In this document: positions 22,946 through 35,099 of the stretch, in pieces
How positions within the stretch are numbered: the first letter of the stretch is position 1
Layout of the letters: every line of letters begins with the position of its first letter
Program-made: the position numbers and the translations under genes
Notes under the pieces: model-generated
Told to the model about the DNA's origin: nothing
Databases searched by the model: none
The model's input: the letters and a program-made list of their open reading frames with translations, nothing else
NCBI GenBank assembly: GCA_949987565.1
Contig: OX465111.1
Coordinates: 14,569,249-14,633,248, forward strand
Length of the DNA: 64,000 nucleotides
Direction: 5' to 3'
Origin: Luidia sarsii
Taxonomy: Eukaryota > Echinodermata > Asteroidea > Paxillosida > Luidiidae

Positions 22946-23620
22946 AGTAGATATTTTGACAGGCGTTGTTTGAGGTGCTGGCCAACCACTGTCAGCCCCA
23001 TTTTGATGGAACAATGCGCGCTCTGATTGAAATTATTATTCTGCGTGATATCTTGGTATCTCCTTCATCGACCACCTTCACACGTTCGGCAAGCACTCGG
23101 ATAGAGGACGGGGGAGAGGGTCCCCCGCTCTCAGCTTTGCTGAAGAGAACAAAAACAACAAGGTGGGCCTCATCGAAGATCCGTCCTGTCCCCGGTAAAT
23201 CACTTTCGTTTCGTGGCATAATCCTCCACCAACAGACGGGCCGGGGAGAAAAAAAGGTGGGGGACCTGTTTAATAAATAAAGAAGGAGGGAAATACGGTG
23301 CAGACCGACCGTTAAAAGTACTTCCCAGTCGATGACAGCCCGGATGCTTGATTATTTATGAAGATGCCACAATTCATGGACAGGGGCTGCTACTGTCGAC
23401 GTGAAGAAAACGGATGAAGATCTGTCTAGTTGGTTTTGATGGGGGGAGGAGGACACTTGAGATTTCTGGCAGGGAGGCGTACATTGCATACGACTGGGCG
23501 CCAAATTGTGTCTCCCTTGATTGATTGCAAACTAGGTCACCTAGAAAAGATGGCAGAGAATAGTGTCGAACCTATGTAGGCCTATGCAGTTGAATAAATC
23601 GTATCCGTCAAACAGTTTTG

Positions 23621-23665
23621 GAAGGGCCTGGGATTTCGATTCTGGCAGGACCTTTCTCTGAATCT
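23621..23665. repeat. GGCCTGAC/GGACCTTTCTC family fragment
   Basis: Reads GAAGGGCCTGGGATTTCGAT and TCTGGCAGGACCTTTCTCTG. Confidence 0.6.
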
Positions 23666-26514
23666 GTGTCATCTTTTGGGGGGGCTAATATCAATATGAT
23701 GTCAATACCAATTTGATGCAAATTCAAATGATTCTTAAAGCACACCTTAAGAGCAAAATAGGTACCAGTTTACTGCGCGTATTGTTCTCCTGCTGTGCTT
23801 TCCAATGGGGCTCCGTCATTTTCCCCCCACATTTGCATTTCGGTCAGTCAGTGAGTATACTATATATAGTCGGCAACATTGGTAGAGTACTTTAGAATAC
23901 ATTTACATATTATAGGCATTTGGATCGTTGCTCTATTTTTGGTCGCAATTTGATGCCGCTCTATTTGTGGCTTTCTAGTTCCACACGAACGAGGCTCACG
24001 CCGGCTCGATCAATCGACCAAGCCCACACCCGCTCAGCTATAGATCTGAACCTTACATGGCATTATTTCATAACAACTCCCCCGCAAACATACGGCGTTG
24101 TACAATCAAAACAAGCCGCTGCATTTTCAGTCCGTGTCGTAATATTTGGTTTTTTTTCGACAGTGCCTGACTGGCTAGCCGTCACGTCAAGATAGTATCA
24201 TTGGCGGGCGGCGTGGTAAGACAAGGAGAGCTTTCGTCTATAATGACCGCCTCTATCTAATTTGCGCCCTTTCCCGATGCCATCGTAGGTTCCGACAACA
24301 TTCTGGGCCAATCGAATAACGCAGCAATGAAATATACGGTGCGTCCATATTTGACCGAGTGTCATTCAATTTGTACGTAGCATTTAAACAGATTTAGTGG
24401 GTGATGTGAATTGGCAAACCGCGGAAGTCCGCAAAGAAAGAACGATTATCCATTATCTATTTTGTCAAAGACATAAATGGGTCGCTAGCTCTACCAGCAT
24501 CGCAACTAACGGAAACTGCAGGAATGCTTATGTTTCATAGTTTAAAGTAAACTGCTGCAAGGGTTACAACTTGGGTTTTTGTTTTGCATCTGAGTGGAAA
24601 TGGGGCATGATTCCTGGAGATATACGGGTGGTTAGTGGCTATATTTTACTGACTGGCAACTCCCATTCTCCCCGCATAAGAGAAGAAAGTTGACGATTTT
24701 GGAAAGGTCCACCATCCACATAAGTACCGGTATACGTTCAGGCGGAAGTCTAAGGGTCAAAATCCTATCCATTCACATCTTCCTTTTTTTTCATCGAACA
24801 AACAAAAAGATCGAGGCCTGAGGTTTGCATCTTATCCAAACTTTTCTAAAAAAGCAAAATCATTTGCCAACGCGAAAATGCCAGTATTGTAAATTCATTA
24901 TTTACCGCATACCTAACCATGATTAATGCATCTATACTCATTCACTGCACGTCTCACAACCCGGGGTATATAATGGGCGTTGTATTTAACAATTATGTGA
25001 ACTGGATTCAACGCCGACTCGGCGTGCACGGTGATTTATGGCGGGCTTTCCCGCGCACAGACTGATTTGTGTCGCCGGGCAACTAAAACGCCGTTCCCGC
25101 CGAGAGGGTGGGCCGCCGGCACACTTAGCACGTCAACTGAGCGCCAAGTTTTAATCAATCTCTGACCGTGATAATGGATGGGATTTGCACGCTGCACGCT
25201 CCCTTGTTCTCATCAAGAATCCACACGAGTGTGTGGAACGAAAACTGCTACGTTGTATTTGGGAAACCATAAGAACGGGTTGAGCCCGCTCGTTGCTATG
25301 ACTGCAGACGACTTTATATGACCGTTCTCAGGACAGACGGAGCATTCGTGAAATTTACGATTTGGCGGTAACATCTTTTACAATTCTCGTTCTTTCACGA
25401 GGCCGCATTGGGGAAATCCCCCTGGGGTCGGAGCAGAATCCAATTCAGAGCTTCGGGACCGTCTGCACTTTCAACGGCGGAGTTAATCGAGGTTCAGACA
25501 ACATCTAGTCCACTCCCCGAAGAACGCCTATACCTGTACGAACTAGATACCTCGCACGTGTTATTCTTTCTTTTTTAAAGGGAAACCCTCGACTCTTCCT
25601 CGAGATTCGTGACCAGATTATTTCCTCCCCCATTCCATGGAGGGCAAGACAGACAAATCTCAGAAGAGAAATGTCCCTCGAATCCGAACAAACATACCCG
25701 GGTGGGAATAACAAAGAGAAATGTCAATCTGGTATGTCCGGTCGCACGGACCCCCCCCCCCCGCGCAAATTCCCACTTACGACTAGCAAACACGGTTGCC
25801 ATCCCGTAATTGGAATCGTGGCCAGAGTCTTTGCCATGCTGGGGCGTGCGACCGTAGGTCTATAGATAGGGCTCCCGGGGCACGGATGGTGCGGGGACTG
25901 TTCAGCGACGACGGACGGTGAAAACCCACCTCCCTTCCTCCCTCCCCTTCACCTCCTTCCATTCACACCATCCCTCCGTGTGCTCGTAGGTGATGACCCC
26001 TCTCTCCCTTTCTCCCCCTCCCCGCTTGCCTACTGAATGACGGGCGAAGGCCGCCGTCATACACGGGCTCCCGTGCCTTCCGGGAGCCGTGCAGCGGGAG
26101 CCATTACACAAATTGAAAGGGCGAATTGCCCGACCGAAAGAGTCGAGCTGAGGGCCGGCCAGACCGGCCCCATGCCATTGCACGGCTACGAAATGAGCGC
26201 CCGCGGGTCGTACTGCAGCAAGTGGGCGTGAGATGATGCCTCTGAAATTGGTCCCAAGTATACAAGGTAATGGTGGCACAGGCACAGGCCCCGACCCCGT
26301 CATTCAAAGCATCTCAACTGCTGCTCTCTCCCTGCGTGCTGGCCTACTGGCTACAGATCCTCGGGAATTAACTACCGATCCAAGTCTCATGGGAAATCTG
26401 AAGGGGAAGGGAGGTGGACGCTCATTCTGGGCGTTGGACGCTCATTGTGTGTGAAAGGCCCAAGTGCTCTGGATTCTCGTACATCACACCGGTCCTCAGG
26501 TTGCATTAGCTGCC

Positions 26515-26760
26515 AATGCTGCTGGTGTTGCTGCTGTTGTTGCTGCTGTTGATATTGCCTAAGGCGTTGCTTTTTCCGTTGTTGTTATTATTGCTGGTGT
26601 TGTCACCATTATTGATGCTGCTGCTGTTTCTGCGGCTCATGTTACTGCTGATTTTTAATGGTATTGATTTTGCTGCGCTTGCTGTTGTTGCAGATGTTGC
26701 TGTCTTTGCTATCACTGCCGTTGTTGCTGCTGCCGTTGGTTGTGTTAGTAAGTGGAAGGC
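26515..26760 (+). repeat. degenerate TGC/TGT triplet region
   Basis: Interrupted runs of TGCTGCTGTTGTTGCTG and TTGTTATTATTGC explain the Leu/Val-rich and Asn/Ser-rich open frames on the two strands (26506-26791). Confidence 0.7.
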
Positions 26761-26780
26761 TTGCGGTGACATCATGTACG

Positions 26781-26850
26781 TCATCTCTTAAGGGAAGGAG
26801 CGTGGCTCTGAAAAGAGTCGGTAACTCAACGTTTCGGGAAGTGTGTAAGG
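26781..26850 (-). repeat. histone-type stem-loop-like element, copy 3
   Basis: The minus strand reads CCCGAAACGTTGAGTTACCG then ACTCTTTTCAGAGCCACGCT, followed by TTAAGAGATGA. Loop TTTC and CAC are intact; one stem pair is mismatched (GACTCT/AGAGCC). Confidence 0.6.
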
Positions 26851-27324
26851 AGGAGGGCGAGGAGGAGGACAAGGAGGACTTGGAGGAGGAAAAAAGAGGA
26901 CAGTCGTGGAGGCGAAAGATGGGGCGGTGCAGAAGAAAGAGGAGGAAGAGGACAGTGGTGGAGAAGGAAGAGGAGAGAGGAGGGGAAATTGCGGAGCAGA
27001 AGAACAACGACGAAGAGGAAGATGAAGAGAAACACGGGGCGAGGGGAAAGACGTGGAGGAAGAGGAGGAGTGGATGCAGTGATGCACACAGCATGTCAGG
27101 CAGTTCCCATGGCAACACACCAATGCATAAAACGAGTGCAATAATTACGGCGCAGACGGCGTGCAATAGGAAGGCGACGCTCGACGAACATCAGCCGCCG
27201 GCCGGAGTTGCATCCATCCTTCGGGCTTAATTAAATACGCTGTCTGACAGAACCCGCCCACTCCGTACATTTCGAAAATCGGCACCATGAGTACACATCA
27301 TTATGGGCAGCCCGTTTTTGAGCA

Positions 27325-28440
27325 CGAGGAGTAGCAGGATGAGGGGCAGCAGGAGGAGGGGCAGCAGGAGGAGAAGTAGCAGGAGGAGGGGCAGCAGGAG
27401 GAGGAGTAGCAGGAGGAGGGGCAGCAGGAGGAGTAGCAGGAGGAGGGGCAGCAGGAGGAGGAGTAGCAGGAGGAGGGGCAGCAGGAGGAGTAGCAGGAGG
27501 AGGGGCAGCAGGAGGAGGAGTAGCAGGAGGAGGGGCAGCAGGAGGAGGGGCAGCAGGAGGAGGGGCAGCAGGAGGAGGGGCAGCAGGAGGAGGAGTAGCA
27601 GGAGGAGGAGTAGCAGGAGGAGGGGCAGCAGGAGGAGGGGCAGCAGCAGGAGGGGCAGCAGGAGGAGGAGTAGCAGGAGGAGGGGCAGCAAGAGGAGGGG
27701 CAGCAGGAGGAGGGGTAGCAGGAGAAGGGGCAGCAGGAGGAGGGGCAGCAGGAGGAGGGGCAGCAGGAGGAGGGGCAGCAGGAGGAGGGGCAGCAGGAGA
27801 AGGGGCAGCAGGAGAAGAGGCAGCAGGAGAAGGGCAGCAAGAGGAGGGGCAGCAGGAGAAGGGGCAGCAGGAGGAGGAGTAGCAGGAGGAGGGGCAGCAA
27901 GAGGAGGGGCAGCAGGAGGAGGGGCAGCAGGAGAAGGGGCAGCAGGAGGAGGGGCAGCAGGAGGAGGGGCAGCAGGAGGAGGGGCAGGAGGAGGGGCAGC
28001 AGGAGGAGGGGCAGCAGGAGAAGGGGCAGCAGGAGGAGGGGCAGCAGGAGGAGGGGCAGCAAGAGGAGGGGCAGCAGGAGAAGGGGCAGCAGGAGGAGGG
28101 GCAGCAGGAGGAGGGGCAAGAGGAGGAACAGCAGGAGGAGGGCAGCAGGAGAAGGGGCAGCAGGAGGAGGGCAGCAGGAGGAGGGGCAGCAGGAGGAGAG
28201 CAGCAGGAGGAGTGGCAGCAGGAGCAGGATGGGGAGGAGGGGTGAGGAGCAGGAGGAGGAGCAGGAGGAGAAGCAGTATGAGGTGCAGGAGGAGGAGCAG
28301 GAGCAGGAGGAGCAGAATTAGGGGCAGGATAAGGAAGAGAGGGAGAAGCAGAAGGGAAGAAGGAGGAGAATGGGAGGAGGAGCAGGAGGAGGAGCACAAG
28401 GAAGATAAGTGGGAAGAAGAACGGGAGGAGGAGGAGGGTG
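27325..28440 (+). repeat. 15-bp minisatellite (GGCAGCAGGAGGAGG)
   Basis: About 60 copies of GGCAGCAGGAGGAGG with variants (GTAGCAGGAGGAGG, GGAGAAGGGGCAG), degrading after 28200. The unit is a multiple of three, so all frames stay open: Leu/Pro/Ala/Ser/Cys repeats on minus (up to 407 codons) and Arg/Gly/Ser on plus (425 codons). I do not regard these as genes. Confidence 0.95.
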
Positions 28441-28958
28441 GCACGCCCTTTCATTTAGTGAGTTCGAGGACAAGCTCCTCGTCGAGTGAAGAGGCTGCGG
28501 TATCTACCGTTCCTCTTCTTGGGTCGTATCTCTTGAGTGGCGTTGACAGTACGGTAGTTTATTTGTCTCTTCCGGGATGAGCCCCCGACGTGCAACACCT
28601 ATGGAATTAAACGCCCGCAGTTGGGTTGGGTGTCCTTGAGCCTTGCACGCTATCGCACGCCGGCGACAGATTACGATTACACGAGGGCGATGTGCTTCAA
28701 TCACTGCGTCCTTCAACAACGGCCAAATAAATGCGTGGTTGGGGTGGGGGTGGGGGTATCGCCCATAACCGACGGGAATCAATCCAATCAGGATCATCCT
28801 GGATATAGGGCCGCTATCCTGGCGTTAATCTACTGCTCAAATACAGTCCTTCAGCGCGCAAACACGTACTCTGTGTGCCGCTGGGCTAGTGTGTACTTCA
28901 TGGACAAAGCCCCCTCCCCTTTTCGTACAGTCGGCCTCTCCGCGTATATCTGCACGTG

Positions 28959-29154
28959 AACAATATAGGAGGGTGTGCGGTAACTCCGTGTATAAGGTCT
29001 CTTTAAGAAGAGGTATGGTTCTGAAAAGAACCTGAAATGACGGCCAGACCATACTGGCCGGAACGTCAAGTCATCACTCGGGTCCTATTCAGAACCATAC
29101 CTCTTCTTAAAGAGACCTTATACACTGTGCCATCGCAAACACTCCTATATTGTT
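28959..29154. mobile_element. 196-bp inverted-repeat element carrying a stem-loop-like core
   Basis: The arms AACAATATAGGA...GTGTATAAGGTCTCTTTAAG and their complement at 29101-29154 pair over about 90 bp with few mismatches. Each arm contains a histone-type stem-loop word. The minus strand from 29032 reads GGTTCTTTTCAGAACC, a fully paired six-base stem with loop TTTC. Confidence 0.75.
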
Positions 29155-29817
29155 TCACCACAATGCAAACCCTGAAGTCTTACTCATTTGCAGGTGAAAA
29201 GTTTCTTTCCATGCACCTTTCCATAGCGTCAGTGATCTACGGCCTGTCCTGTTCCTATACGTGGCACCGTCATTGTACAACCTTTTGGACGCGGTTCCCA
29301 TTGGTTTCGTGCACAGTCGGAATCAGCTGCGTCTGTGAGCAATCGCGTTTATTCTGTGCACGTCTGGTTCTACACCCTCTGGGTTCTACAACCTATTAAA
29401 GAAAGGTTTCTACAGAATGCACTGCAGGGCGCCATCATTGCCCAACACATTCTGGATACGGTTCATCTTGTTTGGCCTAAAGTCAGCATTTAATCGCATG
29501 TATGCAGGCGATAGTTCCGTTCTATACCTCTTCTGTATCATACCATCTGTGTTCTACCCCTTTTTCTGTTCAAATATTTAACTCCTCTATATACCTTTTC
29601 CTGCTCTATGCCTTTCTGATTAATACCTTCTCCTGTCCTTATAACAACAAACCACTTTTATACAGCGCATGCACTAGTCATAGACGTACCACTATGTGGG
29701 CTCTAAATTAAACAAATAAAGTACAAACAGACTGGAAACTAATGTTTAGATACTTCTGACTTGCCCCCCACTCCGTCAAATAAAATTAACTATTATTTTT
29801 TGGGAGGACAACCGCTC

Positions 29818-29905
29818 ATGACTGGATAGATCAGGTGGTAAGACCGCTTGTAAACACTTTAAACTGGAGGTCTCGGGTTTAAGTCCCGGTCAAGTCAGAT
29901 TTTCG
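29818..29905 (+). mobile_element. tRNA-like SINE copy 3
   Basis: A-box-like TAGATCAGGTGGTAAGACCG and B box GGGTTTAAGTCCC (29875-29887), followed by GGTCAAGTCAG, the same tail word as in the other copies. Confidence 0.65.
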
Positions 29906-30232
29906 TTCTGCTCTGTGCCTTATCTACGTTACAGACATATCAATGCTAAAATAGTGTCTCCAAACTATATCGAAACCGAAAGGTGTCTGGAGATTGCAGT
30001 TACCATACAAAGGGACACACTGCTACCCTTTGAGTCAGACTAACTCCCGAAAGCAAGCATGAAATTCTATCCACGCATGGATACTTGATTGTATATCGAC
30101 AAGGGAAGATGAATCACAGACAATACGGCAAAGGTCTCATTCGGATACCCGGTAGAGAAGGAACTCGGACATGGAACCAAACGCTGCAACGTTGAAGGCG
30201 TTTAAACGAAACACTGGGCCGTGAATCTGGTG

Positions 30233-30503
30233 CCTTGTGGCGACCTATAAAACAATAGGTTCAATAGGTCTCCACAGGGAAATTGTAAAGGTTTCCACGA
30301 AACTGATATTTGGAAATAACCAAATAATGGGAAATTCGTGATTCGTAAGAATTTGTCGCAAATTGCAGTGTTATATATACGGGACATGCGGTCCAAAAAG
30401 TCTACCCAGGAAAGTGAATGTGGTTGAAACGGGAGCATTTTTTCAAAACATCGTTTCTCACTCGGTTGTATAGTGCACGATAACAAAGCAATGTCTCTAC
30501 AGA
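30233..30503 (+). mobile_element. ~270-bp MITE with CCTTGTGG ends, copy 1
   Basis: Begins CCTTGTGGCGACCTA and ends CAATGTCTCTACAGAG. The interior (AGGGAAATTGTAAAGG, GATATTTGGAAATAACC, CCCAGGAAAGTGAA) is collinear with the copy at 33603-33880. Confidence 0.75.
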
Positions 30504-30561
30504 GAGTGTGTAGAGTGAGCGGAAGAAGTAGAAATGTCTCCTTCCGGGGTCTTGGGCTTAC

Positions 30562-30630
30562 CTCGTCTCGTTCACCGTCCTCGACCCGGAATCGCCCCGA
30601 GGTACAGCCATCTCGATCGCACGTCGTGAG
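30562..30630 (-). CDS. GARNL3: GARNL3-like exon B
   Basis: This is a 69-nt exon (23 codons, phase 0 at both ends) with acceptor TTTCTTTCGCAG and donor GAG|GTAAGC. It encodes LTTCDRDGCTSGRFRVEDGE followed by RDE. Joined to the previous exon it reads ...GSVEL-LTTCDRDG...GRFRVEDGERDE. This parallels the GSVELLISSDADG and GRFRVENG segments I recall in vertebrate GARNL3. The Asp-rich DRDG stretch and the GRFRVE motif are the diagnostic parts. It is isolated in intron sequence: the nearest array is far away and the CCTTGTGGAGAC-type MITE copy lies just below it, at 30233-30503. Confidence 0.78.
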
Positions 30631-30764
30631 CTGCGAAAGAAAGAAAAGAGGAACACACATGAATGTACAAATAAGATTGTCAAGACGATAATCACATCAT
30701 TCAAAGATGCATACATGAATGTTTACATTGTTATAGTCTATTCTTATACAAGTCCTGGGTGGAT

Positions 30765-30900
30765 TCCACAAAGCCTTACGATGCATCGTAACTCAACTTA
30801 CGATGGGTAACGGATCGATTGCGATAGGCCGTAGGCCTTATGGTTTATGTGCATCAGTCATCGTCTTGCGATTGATCGTAAGCCACTATGAGTTTGGTAT
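30765..30900. repeat. dispersed repeat, second copy of 7865-8030
   Basis: Contains GGATTCCACAAAGCCTTACG, CATCGTCTTGCGATTGATCG and TAAGCCACTATGAGTTTGG in the same order as the first copy. Confidence 0.65.
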
Positions 30901-31284
30901 AAATGTACCGCAGGTCCGAAAATGACATCGCCCGACTTCTGTCGTTCCGCGGGGAACGTAACCCTGCCCCCCCCTCCCTGGCCGAACGCAACAGCCAAAC
31001 GACCCGTATACCCTCCCGATCTCACCAAATCAAACCCCTATGGTTCTCCGCCGTTATACCAAAGCCAGCATTGGCCTGCTGAACAACCAAGACATCTCCG
31101 TCATCTCTCCTATACCCTGTCTACGCCCTGCTATGCATGCATGCATGCAGCTTAGCCGGACCCCGATCCACAACTCCGTCGGCAGCCCGATGCCATTACC
31201 GTCACCCATCCCCCTGAGCTGCCCACACCCCGTATGTCACACCAACGTTCTACTCAGCGCTCATTGCTTGCTCGTTTCTATATA

Positions 31285-31420
31285 GGCAGAGAGAAAGAGA
31301 GACGGGAACAGAGGAAGATTTAGAGAGACAGGGAGAAAGAGAGAGACAGAGAGAGAGTTGAGGACAGTGAGACACATAGACAGAGAAAGAGACAGAGACG
31401 GAGACAGACAGAGATACAGT
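31285..31420 (+). repeat. GAGAGA/GAGACAGA purine-rich tract
   Basis: Degenerate GAGACAGAGA and GAGAAAGAGA words, similar in type to 35100-35330 and 52280-53140. Confidence 0.8.
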
Positions 31421-31914
31421 GTACGCAGCGGAGTCCTATAAATCGCTTCCTCAAAGGTGTTGATTCAAAGCAGTGAGAAAAAAAAAATGATTCAATTTTT
31501 CCCCGCTAGAAGTTCGCACTCTCATAGATCTTCTTACCTAAAGTTATGATGCAAAAATCTTCCCCGACAAAATCCCAGAGGTAGAATGACCACATACTCC
31601 CCATCTCCCCTGACCTCTAGTGTACGAGTCGACTTTGAATCAAATACGCGATCTACCGGCGAGGTGTGAGCACGTCGAGGTTAGTGTCTCACGCCCGCTG
31701 CACAGGCAGCAGACGCCAGTCTTATTGGTTGCGCGTTATCGATGTCATGGCGCTCTGCATTAAAGGCGAGGCGGTGGCCAGACCCTGGGGACGAGGTTGA
31801 AAAACCCCGCTGCACTGCGAGTGATGCAATAAAGCGACTTCAAATCTGGAACAGCAACAGACACACTATCCTGTACGCAATTCGTAACGTTTCATTTCTC
31901 CCAAAAATCAAATC

Positions 31915-32060
31915 AGGGTTCCTGGCATTTCGACCGTGCCAGGGCTTTCCGAAATGCCTCTGTCTGAGAAAATGCCACACTTGCGTTGAAACGTCAGGCC
32001 CTCTAAATGGTTAAATATCGCATTTGGGTCATTTAAGCCAGTAACGAGTTTGGAACATTC
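31915..32060. repeat. GGCCTGAC/GGACCTTTCTC family copy
   Basis: Contains TGGCATTTCGACCGTGCCAG, GCGTTGAAACGTCAGGCCCT and the tail GCATTTGGGTCATTTAAGCC, which is collinear with the tail after the 18660-18750 copy (GCATTTGGTCATTTTAG). Confidence 0.6.
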
Positions 32061-32503
32061 TGGCATTGCTTTAAACCCAGATTCCAGTAGGTGTACCGAT
32101 CCCTGACATCTTGGGACTGTGGGTGCCGGGGAACCTTTTTAGGAGGGGAGCGAATTGAAGCTCCGTGCCAGAGTCGATGTGCAGCGCATCAAGCGCGCCC
32201 GCTGCCTGAATATTCAATGCGTGGCACCTCCGTGCTTTTGCCATGGCATTCTGTGCACCCGTTCTGTCAGCACATGACAGGCCTTGGTGTGGGAGTTTTT
32301 TTTTGGGGGGGGGGCGGTCTTATATGACGGTGCACACAGTCGTGCCGTACTGTGCCGGTACAACCACGGCGGAAGCTTTTCCGCGAGGTTGTTCGCCCCT
32401 TCGTCAAAGATTCGGAGATCGCCTCATTCGGACGCGAGACAAATTCAAATTAAATTTTTACCCTTTTTTTTTGGGGGGGTGAGGCAGGCCTGTATGAATT
32501 GTG

Positions 32504-32565
32504 ACTCGGATTCGGGTCAGCATTACAAGTGACTCGAATTTGGACGTGACTTGTGACTCGACGAA
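32504..32565. repeat. GACTCG-type words
   Basis: GTGACTCGGATTCGGGTC, GTGACTCGAATTTGG and TGTGACTCGAC occur within 60 bp. Confidence 0.5.
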
Positions 32566-32774
32566 AAACAAAAATCCCGCAAAAAAGGTGGTCTTTGCGA
32601 CACCTGAGCACATTAAGAATGCAAATGCAAGCCAACAGATTTCATACAGACACGTATTGGTGTATAAGTGGATCAAATAGTTTTTAAAATTCAATAATTA
32701 TACTGTGCGAGTATATCGGCAGTCATTTTGATTCGAGAAAATTGCTTCAACTTTTGGGAAATGTGTTGTGTCCA

Positions 32775-32885
32775 ATTCAGTATTACATTCGAATCCAGCA
32801 CGGGCTGTCTGTATTTGTTTCAGCAGGCAATCGGGGAAAGCACTCAGAACTCATGATTGTGCTTATTGCGTCGAGTAGGGCAAAA
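32775..32885. repeat. half-unit of the 14.7-kb palindrome repeat
   Basis: Contains CAGCACGGGCTGTCTGTATT, TTTCAGCAGGCAATCGGGGA and AAGCACTCAG, then ATTGCGTCGAGTAGGGCAAA, matching the right arm at 14775-14850. Confidence 0.65.
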
Positions 32886-33602
32886 GGCGAAAGGTCTTCA
32901 AATGCTGAAACTTCCATCTCCTAAAGGTATAAGATGTTCCAGCCTTTTGAGTATCACCCTCTTGCGATTGGCTCATGGGGCCAATCTAACCTTTTCCCCT
33001 GATCGCTGTGATATACAGCTCCTACTCTCTGTAAGCAGTTGACGTCAGCTCCCTATCACTTATAAGGCCATCCTCCAAACGAGAACATATCTTCCACCGG
33101 GCAGTCACCTTTCCCCCGAAGGAAATGAGCTCGCATATGCTGCATCCTGAATCTCAGGCATACAAAAAAACCACATCCACTTCAAAGCAGACTAGGTCGG
33201 CCCCTATCTCAATATCTCGAATCCATACCGCAGGTGGAGCAAGATTTAGAATGAGGGAATGAGAGAAAAACACAACGACTGTGTTCCCTGTTTAGAGTGA
33301 ACAGGGCTGCAAGTATTTGGGGGAGGGAGGGAGGGAGGAACGGCAATCGAAGACGGTATCGTCTGTGGTTCGCTATCAGATAAAAAAAGTCCGCCCCTCC
33401 TCTCCCTGTTCCTAAATCCCAACATCTCCGTCAGCAACCCGTGTTCTTTTGTCAGCGCTCGGTGTAGGCCGTTGACATCGCAGGAGCTACCTGCACTGTA
33501 ACGGGCCCAAAGTCGTCCGCGTTCACACGAACTGGCAAATCCCACCGCACAGCGAAAAAAAACCACACCACCACTCCCCATGCAGTGGGCGCGACTCTAG
33601 TG

Positions 33603-33880
33603 CCTTGTGGAGACCTAGTCCAATAGCTTGAATACCGGTAGGTCTCCATAGGGAAATTGTAAAGGTGTATAGGTCTCCACAAGGTTTTCACGAAACTGGT
33701 ATTTGGAAATAACCCCAAAACGGGAAATTTGTGATGGGTAAGAATCCGTCGCAAATTGAAGTGCTATATATATAAGGGACATACGTCCAAATTTCTACCC
33801 AGGAAAGTGAACGCGGCTGAAATGGAAGCATTTTTAAAACATCGTTTAGTGCACGAGCACAAAGCAATGTCTCCACAAGG
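33603..33880 (+). mobile_element. 278-bp MITE with CCTTGTGGAGAC ends, copy 2
   Basis: Terminal inverted repeat CCTTGTGGAGAC at 33603-33614 and its complement GTCTCCACAAGG ending at 33880. An internal copy of the end (TAGGTCTCCACAAGG near 33671) suggests a nested or duplicated terminus. It is collinear with 30233-30503. No coding sequence. Confidence 0.8.
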
Positions 33881-34268
33881 ATACAAACATGAGTATGTGT
33901 GCTCTTGGAAGGTGGTAGACGTTTTCAAATGCATCCTCGCCCGTCTTTTATTGGGCGTTGGAGAATGCATCGACACCAATGCATCTACGACAACCCTAAC
34001 ACTTTGTATTTAAGAAACACGGTTGTGGTAATTTGGGGTATTCAGGCAGGCTTAAACAAGTTCTCTCAATAGTTATGTATGACATATTCCGCTTGCTCTA
34101 CTTCCATATCCGCTGATTCCCACTAAAATGCATCCCGTCCATAGCGCGGTGTCTCCATCAATTACACGCTGCCATCCTTCCATACTCTGTTTTTTTTCTC
34201 TCCCAAATCACAGCCGCTTTTGAAAATGTCCTGCGGCCGTACCGGCCGTGAGTATACGAGCAACGCGT

Positions 34269-34618
34269 TTAAAGCCCCTACACAACATTGGTAAGATCGA
34301 AAAACAGAAATGTTCACATATTTACATGAAACTTATACAGTTTGAAGATGGTTGTAGTAGACACCTCGCTCTGAAATATTTCTGCATAAAATGTTGTTTT
34401 TGGGGGGAGAAAAGAGTAAAAGAAATCGTTTACGTCTCACCGAGACTATTTTTCGGAACAGTACGGCATTGAATGCTGCATTTGCACGGTTTTCTCGAGA
34501 CTCGGTTGGCGGATTGAGCTGAAATTTGCACAGGTGTGCTATTTCATGCATATGTTGGATCAGACAAGGTATGGATGCTATTTCATGACCTCCACTTATG
34601 TTGTGTAGGGGGCTTTAA
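34269..34618. mobile_element. 350-bp MITE with TTAA flanks (longer form)
   Basis: TTAA at 34269-34272 and 34615-34618 bracket the ends AGCCCCTACACAACAT...ATGTTGTGTAGGGGGCT. The first ~105 bp match the 127-bp copy at 6606-6732. The interior has no open frame of note. Confidence 0.8.
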
Positions 34619-35099
34619 AGAGCAACGGACATTTTGTTGGGGGTATAATCTCTCGTCGAAATCGGCGGCCTTCACTGTGAATGGCGGCCACGCGAGTGAG
34701 GGGGAATCTCAACGCCGACCGCGTGTAAACAAGTGAGTGCTTCCTGCTCCGTGGCGGCCGGCGAGGCGAAATAAGTTCGCGGGAAGAGCCGTATGTCGGC
34801 CAGACGGAACTTATTAATGAATGCGGGCGACCGGCGCTGCGCCGGGCTATTGACACACCGATGCGGCCATTCAGGGAGAGGGGGGGGGGTTGCTACCGAA
34901 GGCGGACGGCGCGAATGAGCCAAGCCACGACGGCAGCATTGTGACGTCGCTGGTGGCCCCCGGGTGAGTTGATCCTCTAAAGCAAGGCAAACAGAGAGGT
35001 GGGGAAACTGGCAAGCTCATCTAAACCAACCAAGGGATACCCGTTTGGTCAAATTTCGCCAGGACGATGGGTGAATTCACTGTATGGTTAGTAAGTTGA

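Larger units (their letters stand above)
20355..30561 (-). other. GARNL3-like intron between exon B and the optional 52-nt exon
   Basis: A 10.2-kb intron. It holds a half-copy of the 14.7-kb palindrome unit (21048-21140), a SINE (22605-22800), two GGCCTGAC-family fragments (22889-22945, 23621-23665), a TGC/TGT triplet region (26515-26760), a stem-loop element (26781-26850), the 15-bp array (27325-28440), a long inverted repeat (28959-29154), a SINE (29818-29905) and a MITE copy (30233-30503). I see nothing definable in 23670-26500 apart from short C runs. Confidence 0.6.

Noticed and set aside
26781..26850. 3' end of an actual histone gene on the minus strand
   Set aside because: There is no histone coding sequence upstream of the stem-loop on that strand, only a GA-rich stretch, and similar elements recur elsewhere.
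27227..28580. Open frames of 405, 407 and 425 codons
   Set aside because: All come from a 15-bp repeat without stop words; Leu/Pro/Ala and Arg/Gly/Ser repeats appear in several frames at once.
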